A stretch of DNA of 41,590 bases, from positions 1-41,590 of the forward strand of contig DATKXU010000048.1 of NCBI GenBank assembly GCA_035528905.1, given 5' to 3'. Of this stretch, positions 1 through 8,485 are shown in pieces (the stretch's first letter is position 1; each line of letters opens with the position of its first letter). The position numbers and the translations under genes are program-made. This DNA comes from DATKXU01 sp035528905 (GTDB lineage: Bacteria; Armatimonadota; UBA5829; DTJY01). The notes beneath the pieces are model-generated. The model saw nothing but the letters and a program-made list of their open reading frames with translations. It was not told the DNA's origin and did not search any database.

Positions 1-1
1 G

Positions 2-118
2 CAGTATATCAAAGACCAGTTCAACCGCTACCTTGGAGAATCCAACCGCCAGCCGCTGATGGCCCATGGGTGGCGCTCCGCATCCCAGATGCTCCGTCAT
101 TACCAGGAGGTGGTGTAA
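2..118 (+). CDS. C-terminal end of an unidentified protein (5' truncated by the window)
   Basis: Frame 2 is open from the first base and encodes 38 residues before a TAA at 116-118. The residues (QYIKDQFNRYLGE at the start, HYQEVV at the end) look like a genuine C-terminus with balanced charged and aromatic residues. The fragment is too short for me to assign a family. It converges on the minus-strand gene that ends at 153, with 34 bases between the two stops. I do not infer a function. Confidence 0.5.
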   Translation, partial: QYIKDQFNRYLGESNRQPLMAHGWRSASQMLRHYQEVV

Positions 119-152
119 CACATGTTTGACAAACCTACACCGAGCCAGGCGG

Positions 153-1298
153 CTAGATTCGCCCTTCTGCGCGCAGCTGCCGCATCACGGCGTAACGCTG
201 CGCGGCCAATGCGCCGAGGCCGAGGAAGATTGCTATGAGATGTATAAACCAGCCTGCACGGGGTATTAGAACCAGCAGCCAAAGGATGGCCAGCCCAACG
301 AGAAGGTCTACGTAAAGCGACATCTGCGGCCTGCCAAACCTGGCAAAGAGCCACCGCCCGATTGCCAATCCAACGAACAGACGGCTGAGGTAAATCATGA
401 TTACGTACATCGCCAGTAGAATCAAGGCGAGAGGTATGCCGATCAGTGTCGCGGCAACGATCGCCACTGCTACAGGCACGACCACAAGGAGTATGAAACC
501 GACCAGCAGCGAAATCCATGGCGCACTGATGACTTTGTCGGCAGCGCTTGCTGCTGTGGCAGGCGCGACAGCAATCACGGTGGCTCCGACTGCGAAGAGG
601 GCAAGAAAGCTGATCAGCCACAGGCCGAACCTCCACCCTGGGGCCGCCGGTTTCGCGCGCGGCGGCGCTGCGTGATACGTAGTCTTGCCTAGTATCCGAG
701 CACCTGGGGCAATACTGGCTTTCTGCGAGCTGGTGTAGGTCAGATCGCCCTGTATCAGAGAGCTGGGGCCGAGCGTTAGCTGCCCGCCGTCAATCCGCGC
801 GTTTCGGCCAATCTTCCCGTTGATGGTCACGTTTCCGCCTGCCGCGCGTAGGTCCCGACCTACGTTACCCTCGATGCGGAGGTCGCCGCTCGCTGCCTGC
901 AGGTCACGTCCGACTCTGGCGGTCTTTGTCAGATCCACCATTCCACCAGCGACGGACGCATTGTCCGCTACAGTACCAGAGATGGTTACCTGCCCGCCTG
1001 CGGCTCGGAGGTTACCGCCAACGCTCCCGCTGACATCAATGTCGCCGCCCATGAGCGACGCGCTCTCCCCGGCCTTGCCTCGCAGCGAGACCTTGCTCCC
1101 GGCAGCCAGCAGGTCGCCGGTCACGCTCCCGTTGATCGCCACGTTCTGCCCGGACGCGTACAGCTCGTCGTTTACGGTAGTGCCTTCGTCCACAACAACG
1201 GCAATGTCGCCTCGGAACTCTGTGGCCGAGGCGGGCGCAAATCCAATCATCAGCGCCGCTATCGCAGCGCCGAGCACGACGTAAGAGCGGAATTTCAT
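153..1298 (-). CDS. Bactofilin-like (polymer-forming) exported membrane protein
   Basis: The protein is 381 residues. It starts with a signal peptide (MKFRSYVVLGAAIAALMIGF, ending near ASA). About 170 residues of short beta-helix-like repeats follow, with recurring phrases of the type GDLLAAG, GRDLRAAGG and NVTINGKIG, as in bactofilin/polymer-forming domains. The C-terminal third holds about four hydrophobic helices. This combination of an extracytoplasmic right-handed repeat with a C-terminal membrane block is found in many uncharacterised bacterial envelope proteins, so a scaffold role is an inference. I chose the ATG at 1298 because AGAGGTG lies five bases upstream. An in-frame TTG at 1316 is possible but has no better ribosome site. 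It is a monocistronic unit with its own promoter. Confidence 0.8.
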   Translation of the reverse strand: MKFRSYVVLGAAIAALMIGFAPASATEFRGDIAVVVDEGTTVNDELYASGQNVAINGSVTGDLLAAGSKVSLRGKAGESASLMGGDIDVSGSVGGNLRAAGGQVTISGTVADNASVAGGMVDLTKTARVGRDLQAASGDLRIEGNVGRDLRAAGGNVTINGKIGRNARIDGGQLTLGPSSLIQGDLTYTSSQKASIAPGARILGKTTYHAAPPRAKPAAPGWRFGLWLISFLALFAVGATVIAVAPATAASAADKVISAPWISLLVGFILLVVVPVAVAIVAATLIGIPLALILLAMYVIMIYLSRLFVGLAIGRWLFARFGRPQMSLYVDLLVGLAILWLLVLIPRAGWFIHLIAIFLGLGALAAQRYAVMRQLRAEGRI

Positions 1299-1343
1299 CT
1301 TAGCACCTCTACGCAACTTAGTGATACGCCGACTGGCCGCGTT

Positions 1344-1372
1344 ATTCTACCGCCAACCAGACATGAGCTAAA
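1344..1372 (-). promoter_or_regulatory. Probable sigma-70-type promoter for the bactofilin-like gene
   Basis: On the minus strand a TAGAAT -10 element (1344-1349) is preceded by TTTAGC (1367-1372) with a 17-base spacer. It lies about 45 bases upstream of the ATG at 1298. The -35 matches the consensus at only three positions, so this is a sequence-based prediction. Confidence 0.4.
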
Positions 1373-1408
1373 CCGGACCTGACTGGCGCAACCTCCGCGG
1401 GGGTGGTT

Positions 1409-2140
1409 TCACCTCCACGGCTCGCTGGCGAATCTCCGCAGCACAAGTTCGTCGGTCGTCGCAGGGCCGTCCTGGGTCGCGATGTAGTACACGGCGGCGG
1501 CGACCTCTTCCGGGGTCATCCACTCTGCGGCCTCGGATGGGCTGCGCGTTGACAGAAGCTCCTCGGACAGCTCAGTGAGTACGCCGCCCGGGGAGACTAC
1601 GTTGACCCTGATCCCATACGGCTGGCCCTCGATAGCCAGCACCTTGCTGAGTCCGTAGACCCCGTGTTTGGATGCACAGTAGGCGCCCTGGTCGGGATAA
1701 CCGCGCCGCCCGGCCAGCGAGCCGATGTTGATGATCCTGCCGGTCCGCCGCTTCATCATGGAGGGCAGCACAGCCCGAGAGCATAGGAATGCGCCCAGCA
1801 GGTTGGTGTTAATCATCCGATTCCACTCGTCCAGGGACGTCTCCGCAATTGGGCGAAGGATCATGACGCCGGCATCGTTGACGAGGATGTCCACCGGGCC
1901 GAGTCGGGACTCGGTCGTACCGACCAGGTTCTGGACCTGCGCTTCCACGGTGACGTCGGTCGGCACGGCCAGAGCGACTCCGTCCATCTCCGCGATCTCC
2001 TCTGCGACCTGGTTGATTTGCTCCTCGTTCCTGGCTGCCAGCGCGACCATTGCGCCGTTGGCCGCGAAATGGATCGCCGTCGCCCGGCCGATTCCCCGGC
2101 CGGCGCCGGTGATTATTGCGACTTTCCCCTGCAGGCTCAT
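1409..2140 (-). CDS. Short-chain dehydrogenase/reductase (SDR family)
   Basis: This is a classical SDR of 243 residues. The NAD(P)-binding TGAGRGIG motif is near residue 12. NDAG replaces the usual NNAG after beta-4. The catalytic Ser is in IINIGSLAG and the YxxxK pair is in YCASK. The substrate cannot be read from the sequence; homologues act on 3-oxoacyl chains, sugars or alcohols. I prefer the ATG at 2140: AGGAGGT lies 11 bases upstream, whereas the in-frame TTG at 2149 would sit only two bases from it. It is transcribed away from tspO's 3' end with its own promoter in the gap. Family assignment is firm; function is open. Confidence 0.9.
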   Translation of the reverse strand: MSLQGKVAIITGAGRGIGRATAIHFAANGAMVALAARNEEQINQVAEEIAEMDGVALAVPTDVTVEAQVQNLVGTTESRLGPVDILVNDAGVMILRPIAETSLDEWNRMINTNLLGAFLCSRAVLPSMMKRRTGRIINIGSLAGRRGYPDQGAYCASKHGVYGLSKVLAIEGQPYGIRVNVVSPGGVLTELSEELLSTRSPSEAAEWMTPEEVAAAVYYIATQDGPATTDELVLRRFASEPWR

Positions 2141-2186
2141 TCTCTCCAAGTACCTCCTAGCAATGACGGCGACTGCTTGCCCGCTT

Positions 2187-2216
2187 ATCCTAGCACAACC
2201 GCTGCGGCGTGGGCAA
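2187..2216 (-). promoter_or_regulatory. Promoter for the SDR gene
   Basis: The minus strand reads TTGCCC (2211-2216), an 18-base spacer, then TAGGAT (2187-2192) with an extended-10 TGC immediately before it. It lies about 45 bases upstream of the SDR start. The good -35, correct spacing and extended -10 make it convincing. Confidence 0.55.
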
Positions 2217-2252
2217 TCGGCACGTGTGAATGGAGCGGTGCGTGGCCGCTGC

Positions 2253-2735
2253 TCACTTGTTCAGACAGTAAATCGCCCAGGTGAGGGCTGTTGCGAAGGC
2301 GACCCAGCCGGCGTATGGGATCAGGAGCAGCGAGGCGGTTCGCGAGATCGGCCAGGCGAGGATCATTATCAAGAGCACCGACAGGAAGAGCAGTCCGGCC
2401 TCGAATGCCGCCGGCAGTATCAGCCTGTTCCCGAAGAAAAGCGCGGACCACGCTACATTGATGATCGCATTCAGGACGAAAGCCCCGATGGTCCAGTAAG
2501 TGAGCCCCGTCCTCGGCTGGCTGTTCCATATTAGGATGATGGAGACCGCGGACAGCGCGAAGATGATATTCCAGGCGATTGGAATAGCCCAGTCCGGCGG
2601 CTTCCATGTCGGGTAGGAGAGCCGGTGGTACCAGTCGCGGTTCATCCCGGTGAAGTAGCCTCCGAGCATGGCCACGCCGACGACGGCGGCGATGGTCACG
2701 ATGGCGGATGCCGGCGAAATTTTGGTTTGTCCCAT
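2253..2735 (-). CDS. tspO: TspO/MBR-family tryptophan-rich sensory protein
   Basis: This is a 160-residue, five-helix membrane protein of the TspO/peripheral benzodiazepine receptor family. Family hallmarks seen are YPTWKPPDW after the first helix, IAWNIIFALS, the NAIINVAWSALFFG stretch and Trp/Pro-rich loops. TspO proteins bind porphyrins and cholesterol-like ligands and have been linked to tetrapyrrole and oxidative stress regulation; the role here is unknown. The start ATG has AGGAG seven bases upstream. It is divergent from the malic enzyme gene, with 178 bases between the two starts. Confidence 0.92.
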   Translation of the reverse strand: MGQTKISPASAIVTIAAVVGVAMLGGYFTGMNRDWYHRLSYPTWKPPDWAIPIAWNIIFALSAVSIILIWNSQPRTGLTYWTIGAFVLNAIINVAWSALFFGNRLILPAAFEAGLLFLSVLLIMILAWPISRTASLLLIPYAGWVAFATALTWAIYCLNK

Positions 2736-2854
2736 TTCAAAGCTCCTAGATGCGCATTAGCAACTCCGGCGCGCGGACGGAGTCACAATCCCGTTATACC
2801 CAGTAATGGCCCGCCTGCTTTCCTCGACCAGGGTTTTCTCGTGCGCCTGACATG

Positions 2855-2863
2855 TGCTATACT
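2855..2863 (+). promoter_or_regulatory. Extended -10 promoter for the malic enzyme gene
   Basis: TGC followed directly by TATACT forms an extended -10 element. No convincing -35 is present. The predicted start of transcription, near 2870, lies just upstream of the GGGAGGTG ribosome site at about 2900 and the ATG at 2914. Confidence 0.45.
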
Positions 2864-2913
2864 GTTACGCGGTCCTGCTCGCCAGGACTTTGCGAAACCG
2901 GGAGGTGCAATCC

Positions 2914-4350
2914 ATGCCAAAGTTGCCAAGCCCCAGCTATGGGATCACTATACGCGCTAGATACGCTAACAGGGTGGGCAGCTTCTCCGCCATGGCCGCT
3001 ACAATCGCACAGGCCGGTGGAAGTCTCGGCGACATTGACATCGTCGAGACCACCCCGACCGAGATAGTCCGCGATATCAACGTTGACTGCTCGGAGGAAG
3101 AGCAGGCGAAGTGGATCGGGGCGGCGGTTCGCGTGCTTCCCGGCGTGGAGATAATCAGCGTCAGGGATCGGACGTTCCAGATGCACCTGGGCGGCAAGAT
3201 CGAGGTCTGCTCGAAGACGCCTCTGCGGACTCGGGACGACCTTTCCATGGCCTACACGCCCGGCGTCGCCAGGATTTCAACGGCGGTGGCAGCGGATCCA
3301 AACAAGGCGTTTGCGCTTACGGTCAGGCGGAATATGGTAGCGGTTGTCAGCGACGGCAGCGCGGTACTCGGGCTTGGCAATATCGGCCCGCTCGGAGCGC
3401 TGCCCGTCATGGAAGGCAAGGCGATGCTGTTCAAGGAGTTCGGCGGCGTTGACGCCTTCCCGATTTGCCTCTCAACCCAGGATACCAAGGAGATAATCAA
3501 GATAGTCAAGGCGATTGCGCCGACCTTCGGCGGCATCAATCTGGAGGACATCTCCGCGCCGAGGTGCTTCGAGATCGAGGAACGCCTGAAGGCGGAGCTG
3601 GACATACCCGTGTTCCACGACGACCAGCACGGCACCGCGGCGGTAGTCCTCGCGGCTCTGTTCAACGCAGTGAAGGTTGTCGGCAAGGAGGTCGGCAGCC
3701 TCCGCGTCGTCATCTCAGGCGCGGGAGCGGCCGGCGTTGCGTGCACGAAGGCGCTCTTGGCCCTCGGTGTGGCCGACGTCATCGTGTGCGATAAGAAGGG
3801 CGCCATCTACGCCGGACGCGCCGAGCACATGAACCCCGCCAAGGACTGGCTCGCCCAGAACTCCAACCGGAACCGGTTCCAGGGGTCGCTGAAGGAGGCC
3901 CTCAAGGGCGCAGACCTGTTCCTCGGAGTCTCCGGTCCGGGGCTGCTGAAAGGCGGGGATCTGAAGGCAATGGCGAAGGACCCAATCGTCTTTGCGCTGT
4001 CGAATCCTGTCCCTGAGGTCTCGCCTGAGGAGGCAGCTCCATACGTCCGCGTGATGGCGACCGGCAGATCGGATTATCCGAACCAGATAAACAACGTGCT
4101 CTGCTTCCCAGGGCTTTTCCGGGGGCTCCTGGATTCGTTCGCAACCACAGTGACGCAGGAGATGATCATCGCGGCGAGCAAGGCGATAGCCTCCACAATA
4201 GAGCCGGCGGAGTTGTCCGAGGGGAATATCATACCGAGCGTGTTCAACAAGAATGTGGCCCCGGCGGTTGCAAAGGCTGTCGCGCAGGTCGCAAAGAAAT
4301 CCGGGCTGACGCGGAAGATTCCGGAAACTGCCTTTTCCGCCGAAATGTGA
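2914..4350 (+). CDS. NAD(P)-dependent malic enzyme with N-terminal ACT domain
   Basis: The protein (478 residues) oxidatively decarboxylates malate to pyruvate. Residues about 8-80 form an ACT domain (GITIRARYANRVGSFSAM, then a VDCSEEEQ..W strand-helix), a likely allosteric module. The catalytic part follows, with the family signatures MAYTPGVARIS, FHDDQHGTAAVV and the GAGAAG dinucleotide-binding loop, ending near a FPGLFRG motif. I start at the ATG at 2914 because GGGAGGTG sits six bases upstream; the longer open frame from 2854 overlaps the promoter. ACT-malic enzymes of this layout are common in Firmicutes and Actinobacteria. It converges on the glycosidase gene with a 22-base gap. NAD versus NADP preference is not resolved. 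Confidence 0.93.
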   Translation: MPKLPSPSYGITIRARYANRVGSFSAMAATIAQAGGSLGDIDIVETTPTEIVRDINVDCSEEEQAKWIGAAVRVLPGVEIISVRDRTFQMHLGGKIEVCSKTPLRTRDDLSMAYTPGVARISTAVAADPNKAFALTVRRNMVAVVSDGSAVLGLGNIGPLGALPVMEGKAMLFKEFGGVDAFPICLSTQDTKEIIKIVKAIAPTFGGINLEDISAPRCFEIEERLKAELDIPVFHDDQHGTAAVVLAALFNAVKVVGKEVGSLRVVISGAGAAGVACTKALLALGVADVIVCDKKGAIYAGRAEHMNPAKDWLAQNSNRNRFQGSLKEALKGADLFLGVSGPGLLKGGDLKAMAKDPIVFALSNPVPEVSPEEAAPYVRVMATGRSDYPNQINNVLCFPGLFRGLLDSFATTVTQEMIIAASKAIASTIEPAELSEGNIIPSVFNKNVAPAVAKAVAQVAKKSGLTRKIPETAFSAEM

Positions 4351-4372
4351 AGGATCAGCGCAGGCCGCGTCA

Positions 4373-7228
4373 TCACTGCATGATTCGGATGTCGGTGTCC
4401 TTCCGCACGCGCAGGAGACGAGTCACCGTCCCGCCGCTGCTTTCCACGGAGCTGATGCCTGTCACGATCACGTATTTGGTCGCCGCAGGTGTGTCCACTC
4501 CGGATGGAACCGTCACCTTCAGGCCGGATGTGGATCCATCTGAGATCACAAACCATCCGCTCTCGCTCTGATCCACTCTACCCCAGGTGGTCACAAGCAG
4601 GCCGATGTTATGCAGCCCGACACCGTTCGTGATGCCCGGCGTGTATGCGTTGAGCGGGCCTCCGCCAAGCGCGGCATTCACAAGCGCCCGTGCGGGCGGA
4701 AGATCCGCCGAATCGGGCGCGCTTATCGAATATGCCGAAATTTGCCGCTCGCCGTTTACCGTGGATAGGTACCCGGCCAGGTCTGCAATCGCCCGCTCTG
4801 CTATTCCGGTGACAGCCACCTTTATGCCGCTTGTCCCGTCCGGATCCTCGATGTAGATGCAGTCCGAGAAGCTCGCCGTGACGTGTCTGTCTTCAAGCGC
4901 CACCATTGTTCCGTCCGGCTCGGCCTTCGCACGCGCTATGCTGGAAACCGCCTTCGCCACACGTATCCCGTCGGACACGCCGATCTCGCTTGTCTTGTTG
5001 ACAGGATTCCGTGCGCGGACCAGCCCGTAGTAAATCTGGCCGTTCGCCAGGCTGAGGCCCGTCCTTGTGTGCTGTGTTGCCGTACCGGTGGAAAGCCATT
5101 CGCCGCCGGGGATGATGTTTGCGCTCGAGGTCGTGGTGCTGATAGCGTACTCGTACTGGGAAATGCCGGATTCCGGATCGGATGAAGTCCAGGAGAAGTG
5201 CAGGCTGTTCGCGCTGGTCTGGTATGCTCCGTCATCGGTCACCACAGGAGTTGTCGGCGGCGTCGAATCGGTCAGCGTGAAGTCCACCGTGCTCATGTTG
5301 CATTCGGTGACGCTGATGTTGTTGACGGTGTGTGAAGTGTAGTTGGTCTTGGACGCCGTGGCGCTGTACGTGCCCGGTGTCATTCCCGTTATCGAATATG
5401 TCCCGTCGGCGTTCGAGGTGCTGGAGTAGCCGCCGGTGGAAGTAGCGATGTCGGCGCCACCGACCGGATTGCCCAGGGAATCGCGCACGATGCCCTTCAT
5501 GCCGGTTGGCAGCGGCTCGCAGCTGAAGTAATCGAACCGGGCATCGAGCATGTGGTAATTCATGAGCCAGAAGCAGCCCTTGCTCGTGAAAGTGCTGTCG
5601 GTGAAATCCCAGCTTACGACGTTGCTGCCGCCTTCGGTCGTGCCGACCTGGACCTTGATTCTCGTGCCGTCGCACTCTATCCGGGCGTACAGGGTCTTGC
5701 CGCTGGGGAGGCTGTACGTGACCTGCTTGCTCTGGATGACGGCCCACGAATCGCTGCTGCGGAGATTGATCACGTTGGGCGAATCCTGAGCCTTGAATGA
5801 GAGGCTGTAGCCCACTCCGCTGGAGTTGACGCGGAACCTGATCTCGGCGTTCGACTCTCCGCTGACGGTCGCCCCGGTATTCGCCAGGTAGAGCTTTGTC
5901 CTGATGATGAAGTTGTCGTACAGCATGTACCCGCTGTTGTTGACCAGAGCATACGATTGGCTGCCGCTCGTGCCTGTGAGTTTCAGGTAGCCGCTGGTTT
6001 CCTGAACCACGCCTCCGGAAGTGGAAGAGGGCGTCCAATCGGGTTCGGGAGTATTCTGATCCAGCACGCCGTCGTTGAAGTCGTCGCTCCACGCCGCCGG
6101 TATGAGGGCGGACCCAGGCCATGCGTACCCGAACGCGAGCGCGGCGTCGAGATCGCTCAGGATTTGGCCCTTGTACGGATTATCGGCGCCGTCTATGTTC
6201 CAGCCGTCGCACCAGGCGCACCAGCGGTACATGTTGATGCAGTGGAATATCGGCTTCCCCTGAGGCACGGCCACCGTGCGGTTGTAGCTGTCAATCTCCT
6301 TGTAGATCTCCTGCATCCAGCCTGCCTCGTAATGCTTGGAGGGGTCCTCCGGATGGCCGCCTTTCCAGTAATACATGCCGTTGCACTCAGTCGCATAGAG
6401 CGGGAGATTGTACAGCTCGGAGGGGATGCCGTAGTTAATCCAGTCCTTGTAGACGTAGAAGCTCCAGTACAAGTTCTTGCCGCCGACGCTCACCTGCGCG
6501 GGGCTGTGGATGTCACCATACGCATAGCCGCGTGAGTTGATGTGGAGCGCGATGCCGTCTATCCCGCCGGAGTTGTTGATTGCCGTGAGCATCTGGTTCA
6601 TGTAGTCAACCCAGCTCAAGGGATTGCCGTCGTGTGCGAATCCGCACACAGTTCCGCTCCCATAGGGCCCGGCCCATGGGGCTAGCGCCTGGGAGAGCAC
6701 CTTATGAGTGGGCCTGACCGCCTTGATCGCGTTGTAGACCTGGCGGAAGCAATTGGCATAGTCCGTGGGCGATACGTAGGCTTTATGGCCCCCGGAAGGA
6801 GGCCATTCGCCTGCCAGGTTCGTCTCGTTCCCGATCACCCATATCTCGCAGCCGCTGGAATTCTGCACGAACTTGGCACACCGCTGGGCGAAGTCGGCAT
6901 AGGAGGCGGGAAGCGGAATCGTTCCCTGCTCGCAGTATCCGTTGTTCAGCCGGCAGACGACTGTGTGCCCCTGGTCCGCAAACCATGAGAAATCAACGCT
7001 GCTGGTGTCGGAGGGGTTGTGCCCGATCGCAACCGTGGCTGTGACCCATCCGCCGGGCAGGACGTTCTTGATGTGGTTCAGGTATTCCGTCGGCTGGGGA
7101 TCGTGATCGTGGATGCCGTAGAGGTACTGGCACTCGGCGGCGCACAGCCGTCCCACGCTGACGACTGCGAACAACAGCGCGAGAACGGCAACCACGCTAG
7201 TCCTGACCACGGCAGAAGTGGACGACAT
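4373..7228 (-). CDS. Large secreted modular protein with GH-A clan glycosidase-like domain
   Basis: The precursor is 951 residues. A signal peptide covers residues 1 to about 30, with an Ala-rich cleavage area near LCAAEC. A TIM-barrel-like domain (about 35-375) carries IGNETN with E135 as candidate acid/base and ATECN with E281 as candidate nucleophile, the spacing expected for GH-A clan hydrolases. A concanavalin-like sandwich follows (about 383-585), then a carboxypeptidase-regulatory-like fold (about 595-660, MKGIVRDSLGNPVGGA), a fibronectin-III-like domain (about 675-770) and a C-terminal beta region with repeated IxxxDGTSGxKV phrases (EDPDGTSGIKV, SDGSTSGLKV). I cannot name the GH family or the substrate. 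The ATG at 7228 has AGGAG five bases upstream and begins the signal peptide; the 21 residues before it in the open frame do not fit. Probably a polysaccharide-degrading enzyme. Confidence 0.8.
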   Translation of the reverse strand: MSSTSAVVRTSVVAVLALLFAVVSVGRLCAAECQYLYGIHDHDPQPTEYLNHIKNVLPGGWVTATVAIGHNPSDTSSVDFSWFADQGHTVVCRLNNGYCEQGTIPLPASYADFAQRCAKFVQNSSGCEIWVIGNETNLAGEWPPSGGHKAYVSPTDYANCFRQVYNAIKAVRPTHKVLSQALAPWAGPYGSGTVCGFAHDGNPLSWVDYMNQMLTAINNSGGIDGIALHINSRGYAYGDIHSPAQVSVGGKNLYWSFYVYKDWINYGIPSELYNLPLYATECNGMYYWKGGHPEDPSKHYEAGWMQEIYKEIDSYNRTVAVPQGKPIFHCINMYRWCAWCDGWNIDGADNPYKGQILSDLDAALAFGYAWPGSALIPAAWSDDFNDGVLDQNTPEPDWTPSSTSGGVVQETSGYLKLTGTSGSQSYALVNNSGYMLYDNFIIRTKLYLANTGATVSGESNAEIRFRVNSSGVGYSLSFKAQDSPNVINLRSSDSWAVIQSKQVTYSLPSGKTLYARIECDGTRIKVQVGTTEGGSNVVSWDFTDSTFTSKGCFWLMNYHMLDARFDYFSCEPLPTGMKGIVRDSLGNPVGGADIATSTGGYSSTSNADGTYSITGMTPGTYSATASKTNYTSHTVNNISVTECNMSTVDFTLTDSTPPTTPVVTDDGAYQTSANSLHFSWTSSDPESGISQYEYAISTTTSSANIIPGGEWLSTGTATQHTRTGLSLANGQIYYGLVRARNPVNKTSEIGVSDGIRVAKAVSSIARAKAEPDGTMVALEDRHVTASFSDCIYIEDPDGTSGIKVAVTGIAERAIADLAGYLSTVNGERQISAYSISAPDSADLPPARALVNAALGGGPLNAYTPGITNGVGLHNIGLLVTTWGRVDQSESGWFVISDGSTSGLKVTVPSGVDTPAATKYVIVTGISSVESSGGTVTRLLRVRKDTDIRIMQ

Positions 7229-7254
7229 GGCGGCTCCTTCCCTTCGCTGGTTAC

Positions 7255-7263
7255 ATTTTACCA
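7255..7263 (-). promoter_or_regulatory. Extended -10 promoter for the modular glycosidase
   Basis: The minus strand reads TGG TAAAAT, an extended -10, about 27 bases upstream of the ATG at 7228, giving a short leader that contains the AGGAG site. The -35 is weak. Confidence 0.35.
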
Positions 7264-7323
7264 TATACGGATGGCCCGCCAAAGCGTCCATGCAATTCCA
7301 GTAGAATTACCAGGGGGAGGTCC

Positions 7324-8358
7324 TTATGAATCCTGCGGCTGCCGGGAATGCGATGCACAGAGGCTGCTTGCCGCGAGGATCGCCGCCTCCATGCTGACGC
7401 TGCTCGCCTTCCCCTGCCAGGCGATGTCGAACGCCGTGCCGTGATCCACGGAAGTTCGCAGCACCCGCAGGCCGAGCGTGGCTGTGACCGTGCGGAAGAA
7501 GTCCCGCGTCTTCGCCGCGATGTGGCCCTGATCGTGGTAGAGCGCGATCACGCAGTCGAACCGCCCTTCAAGCGCCTGGTGGAAGACGGAGTCCGCGCCG
7601 ACAGGCCCGGCTACCTCGATGCCTTCACCTTGAGCGCGAGAGATCGCCGGGGAGAGCACAGCCGCCTCCTCATTGCCGAATTGACCGCCGTCGCTTGCAT
7701 GGGGATTGAGCGCGGCAAGGGCGATCCGCGGCCTGCGGAAGCCCAGCCCCTTCATTGCGGCGTTCACCCTGCGGATCGCGGCGAGAACTCCGTCCTCGGT
7801 GATGTAATCGAGGGCCTGCCGAAGGGACAGGTGCCTCGACAGGAAGAAAATGCGCATGTTCTCTGTGATGAAGATTGTGAGGGGTTCAGGGGAATTGAGG
7901 TACTTCGCGAGCAGCTCCGTGTGCCCGATTTCCGGAATGCCGGCGGCGCGGAGAGATTCCTTGCTGATCGGCGCCGTAGTGATGGCGTCAATCCGTCGCG
8001 CGAGAGCCAGCTCGCAGGCTTTCCGAATGAAGGCATCGGCGGCTCGCCCGCCTACCGCCTGGACTTTTCCCGGCTGAAGGCTTTCCAGACCGGGGAAGGG
8101 GACATCTATGACCTCTGCCGCTCCGTGGATGCCTCGGGCATGCTCCGGACCGTCTATCTGGACGAGCTCAATGCCTTCTATGCGCGCCTGCCGAGCGCAG
8201 CGGCGGAGTACTTCAAGGCTGCCGATCACTACCGGAACCGCACGATCGTATATCTCGCGGCTCCTGAGCGCGCCCAGCACGACTTCCGGGCCGATGCCCG
8301 CGGGGTCGCCTATAGTCACCGCAATGACCGGCCGATATTCGCGCATTTCCGGTCTCAT
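7324..8358 (-). CDS. pdxA: 4-hydroxythreonine-4-phosphate dehydrogenase
   Basis: PdxA (344 residues) oxidises 4-phosphohydroxy-L-threonine in the DXP-dependent branch of pyridoxal phosphate synthesis. Signatures seen are VTIGDPAGIGPE at the N-terminus, the metal-binding histidine regions EIGHTELLA and LYHDQGHIAAK, and the C-terminal SVDHGTAFDIAWQG. Length is normal. The start is ambiguous: ATG at 8358 or ATG at 8346. Upstream sequence in the same frame encodes a hairpin repeat rather than protein, so the longest frame (from 8424) is wrong. It lies 95 bases upstream of the glycosidase gene and follows the epimerase in the same direction, with no functional link visible. Confidence 0.93.
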   Translation of the reverse strand: MRPEMREYRPVIAVTIGDPAGIGPEVVLGALRSREIYDRAVPVVIGSLEVLRRCARQARIEGIELVQIDGPEHARGIHGAAEVIDVPFPGLESLQPGKVQAVGGRAADAFIRKACELALARRIDAITTAPISKESLRAAGIPEIGHTELLAKYLNSPEPLTIFITENMRIFFLSRHLSLRQALDYITEDGVLAAIRRVNAAMKGLGFRRPRIALAALNPHASDGGQFGNEEAAVLSPAISRAQGEGIEVAGPVGADSVFHQALEGRFDCVIALYHDQGHIAAKTRDFFRTVTATLGLRVLRTSVDHGTAFDIAWQGKASSVSMEAAILAASSLCASHSRQPQDS

Positions 8359-8391
8359 TTTGTGCCCTGGGCTTTCCAATCCGGTCGCCGG

Positions 8392-8417
8392 CCCCTCTCC
8401 CAGTATTGGGAGAGGGG
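8392..8417. repeat. Perfect 11-bp-arm palindrome between epimerase and pdxA
   Basis: The arms CCCCTCTCCCA (8392-8402) and TGGGAGAGGGG (8407-8417) are perfectly complementary around a GTAT loop. There is no T-run on either side, so it is not a standard intrinsic terminator. CTCTCCC/GGGAGAG palindromes of this kind are dispersed repeats in many environmental genomes; that comparison is from memory. Confidence 0.7.
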
Positions 8418-8485
8418 ATCCCAAGGGGTGAGGGCTATCCGCCTGCCGCGCGTTGGATGAAAAACTGTTTTCACGAAGTAGCGGT

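Noticed and set aside
8392..8417. Intrinsic terminator between epimerase and pdxA
   Set aside because: The stem is perfect but no T-run follows on either strand. I list it as a repeat instead.
7348..8460. 370-codon plus-strand open frame opposite pdxA
   Set aside because: Antisense to PdxA, whose motifs are all intact. A GC-driven artefact.
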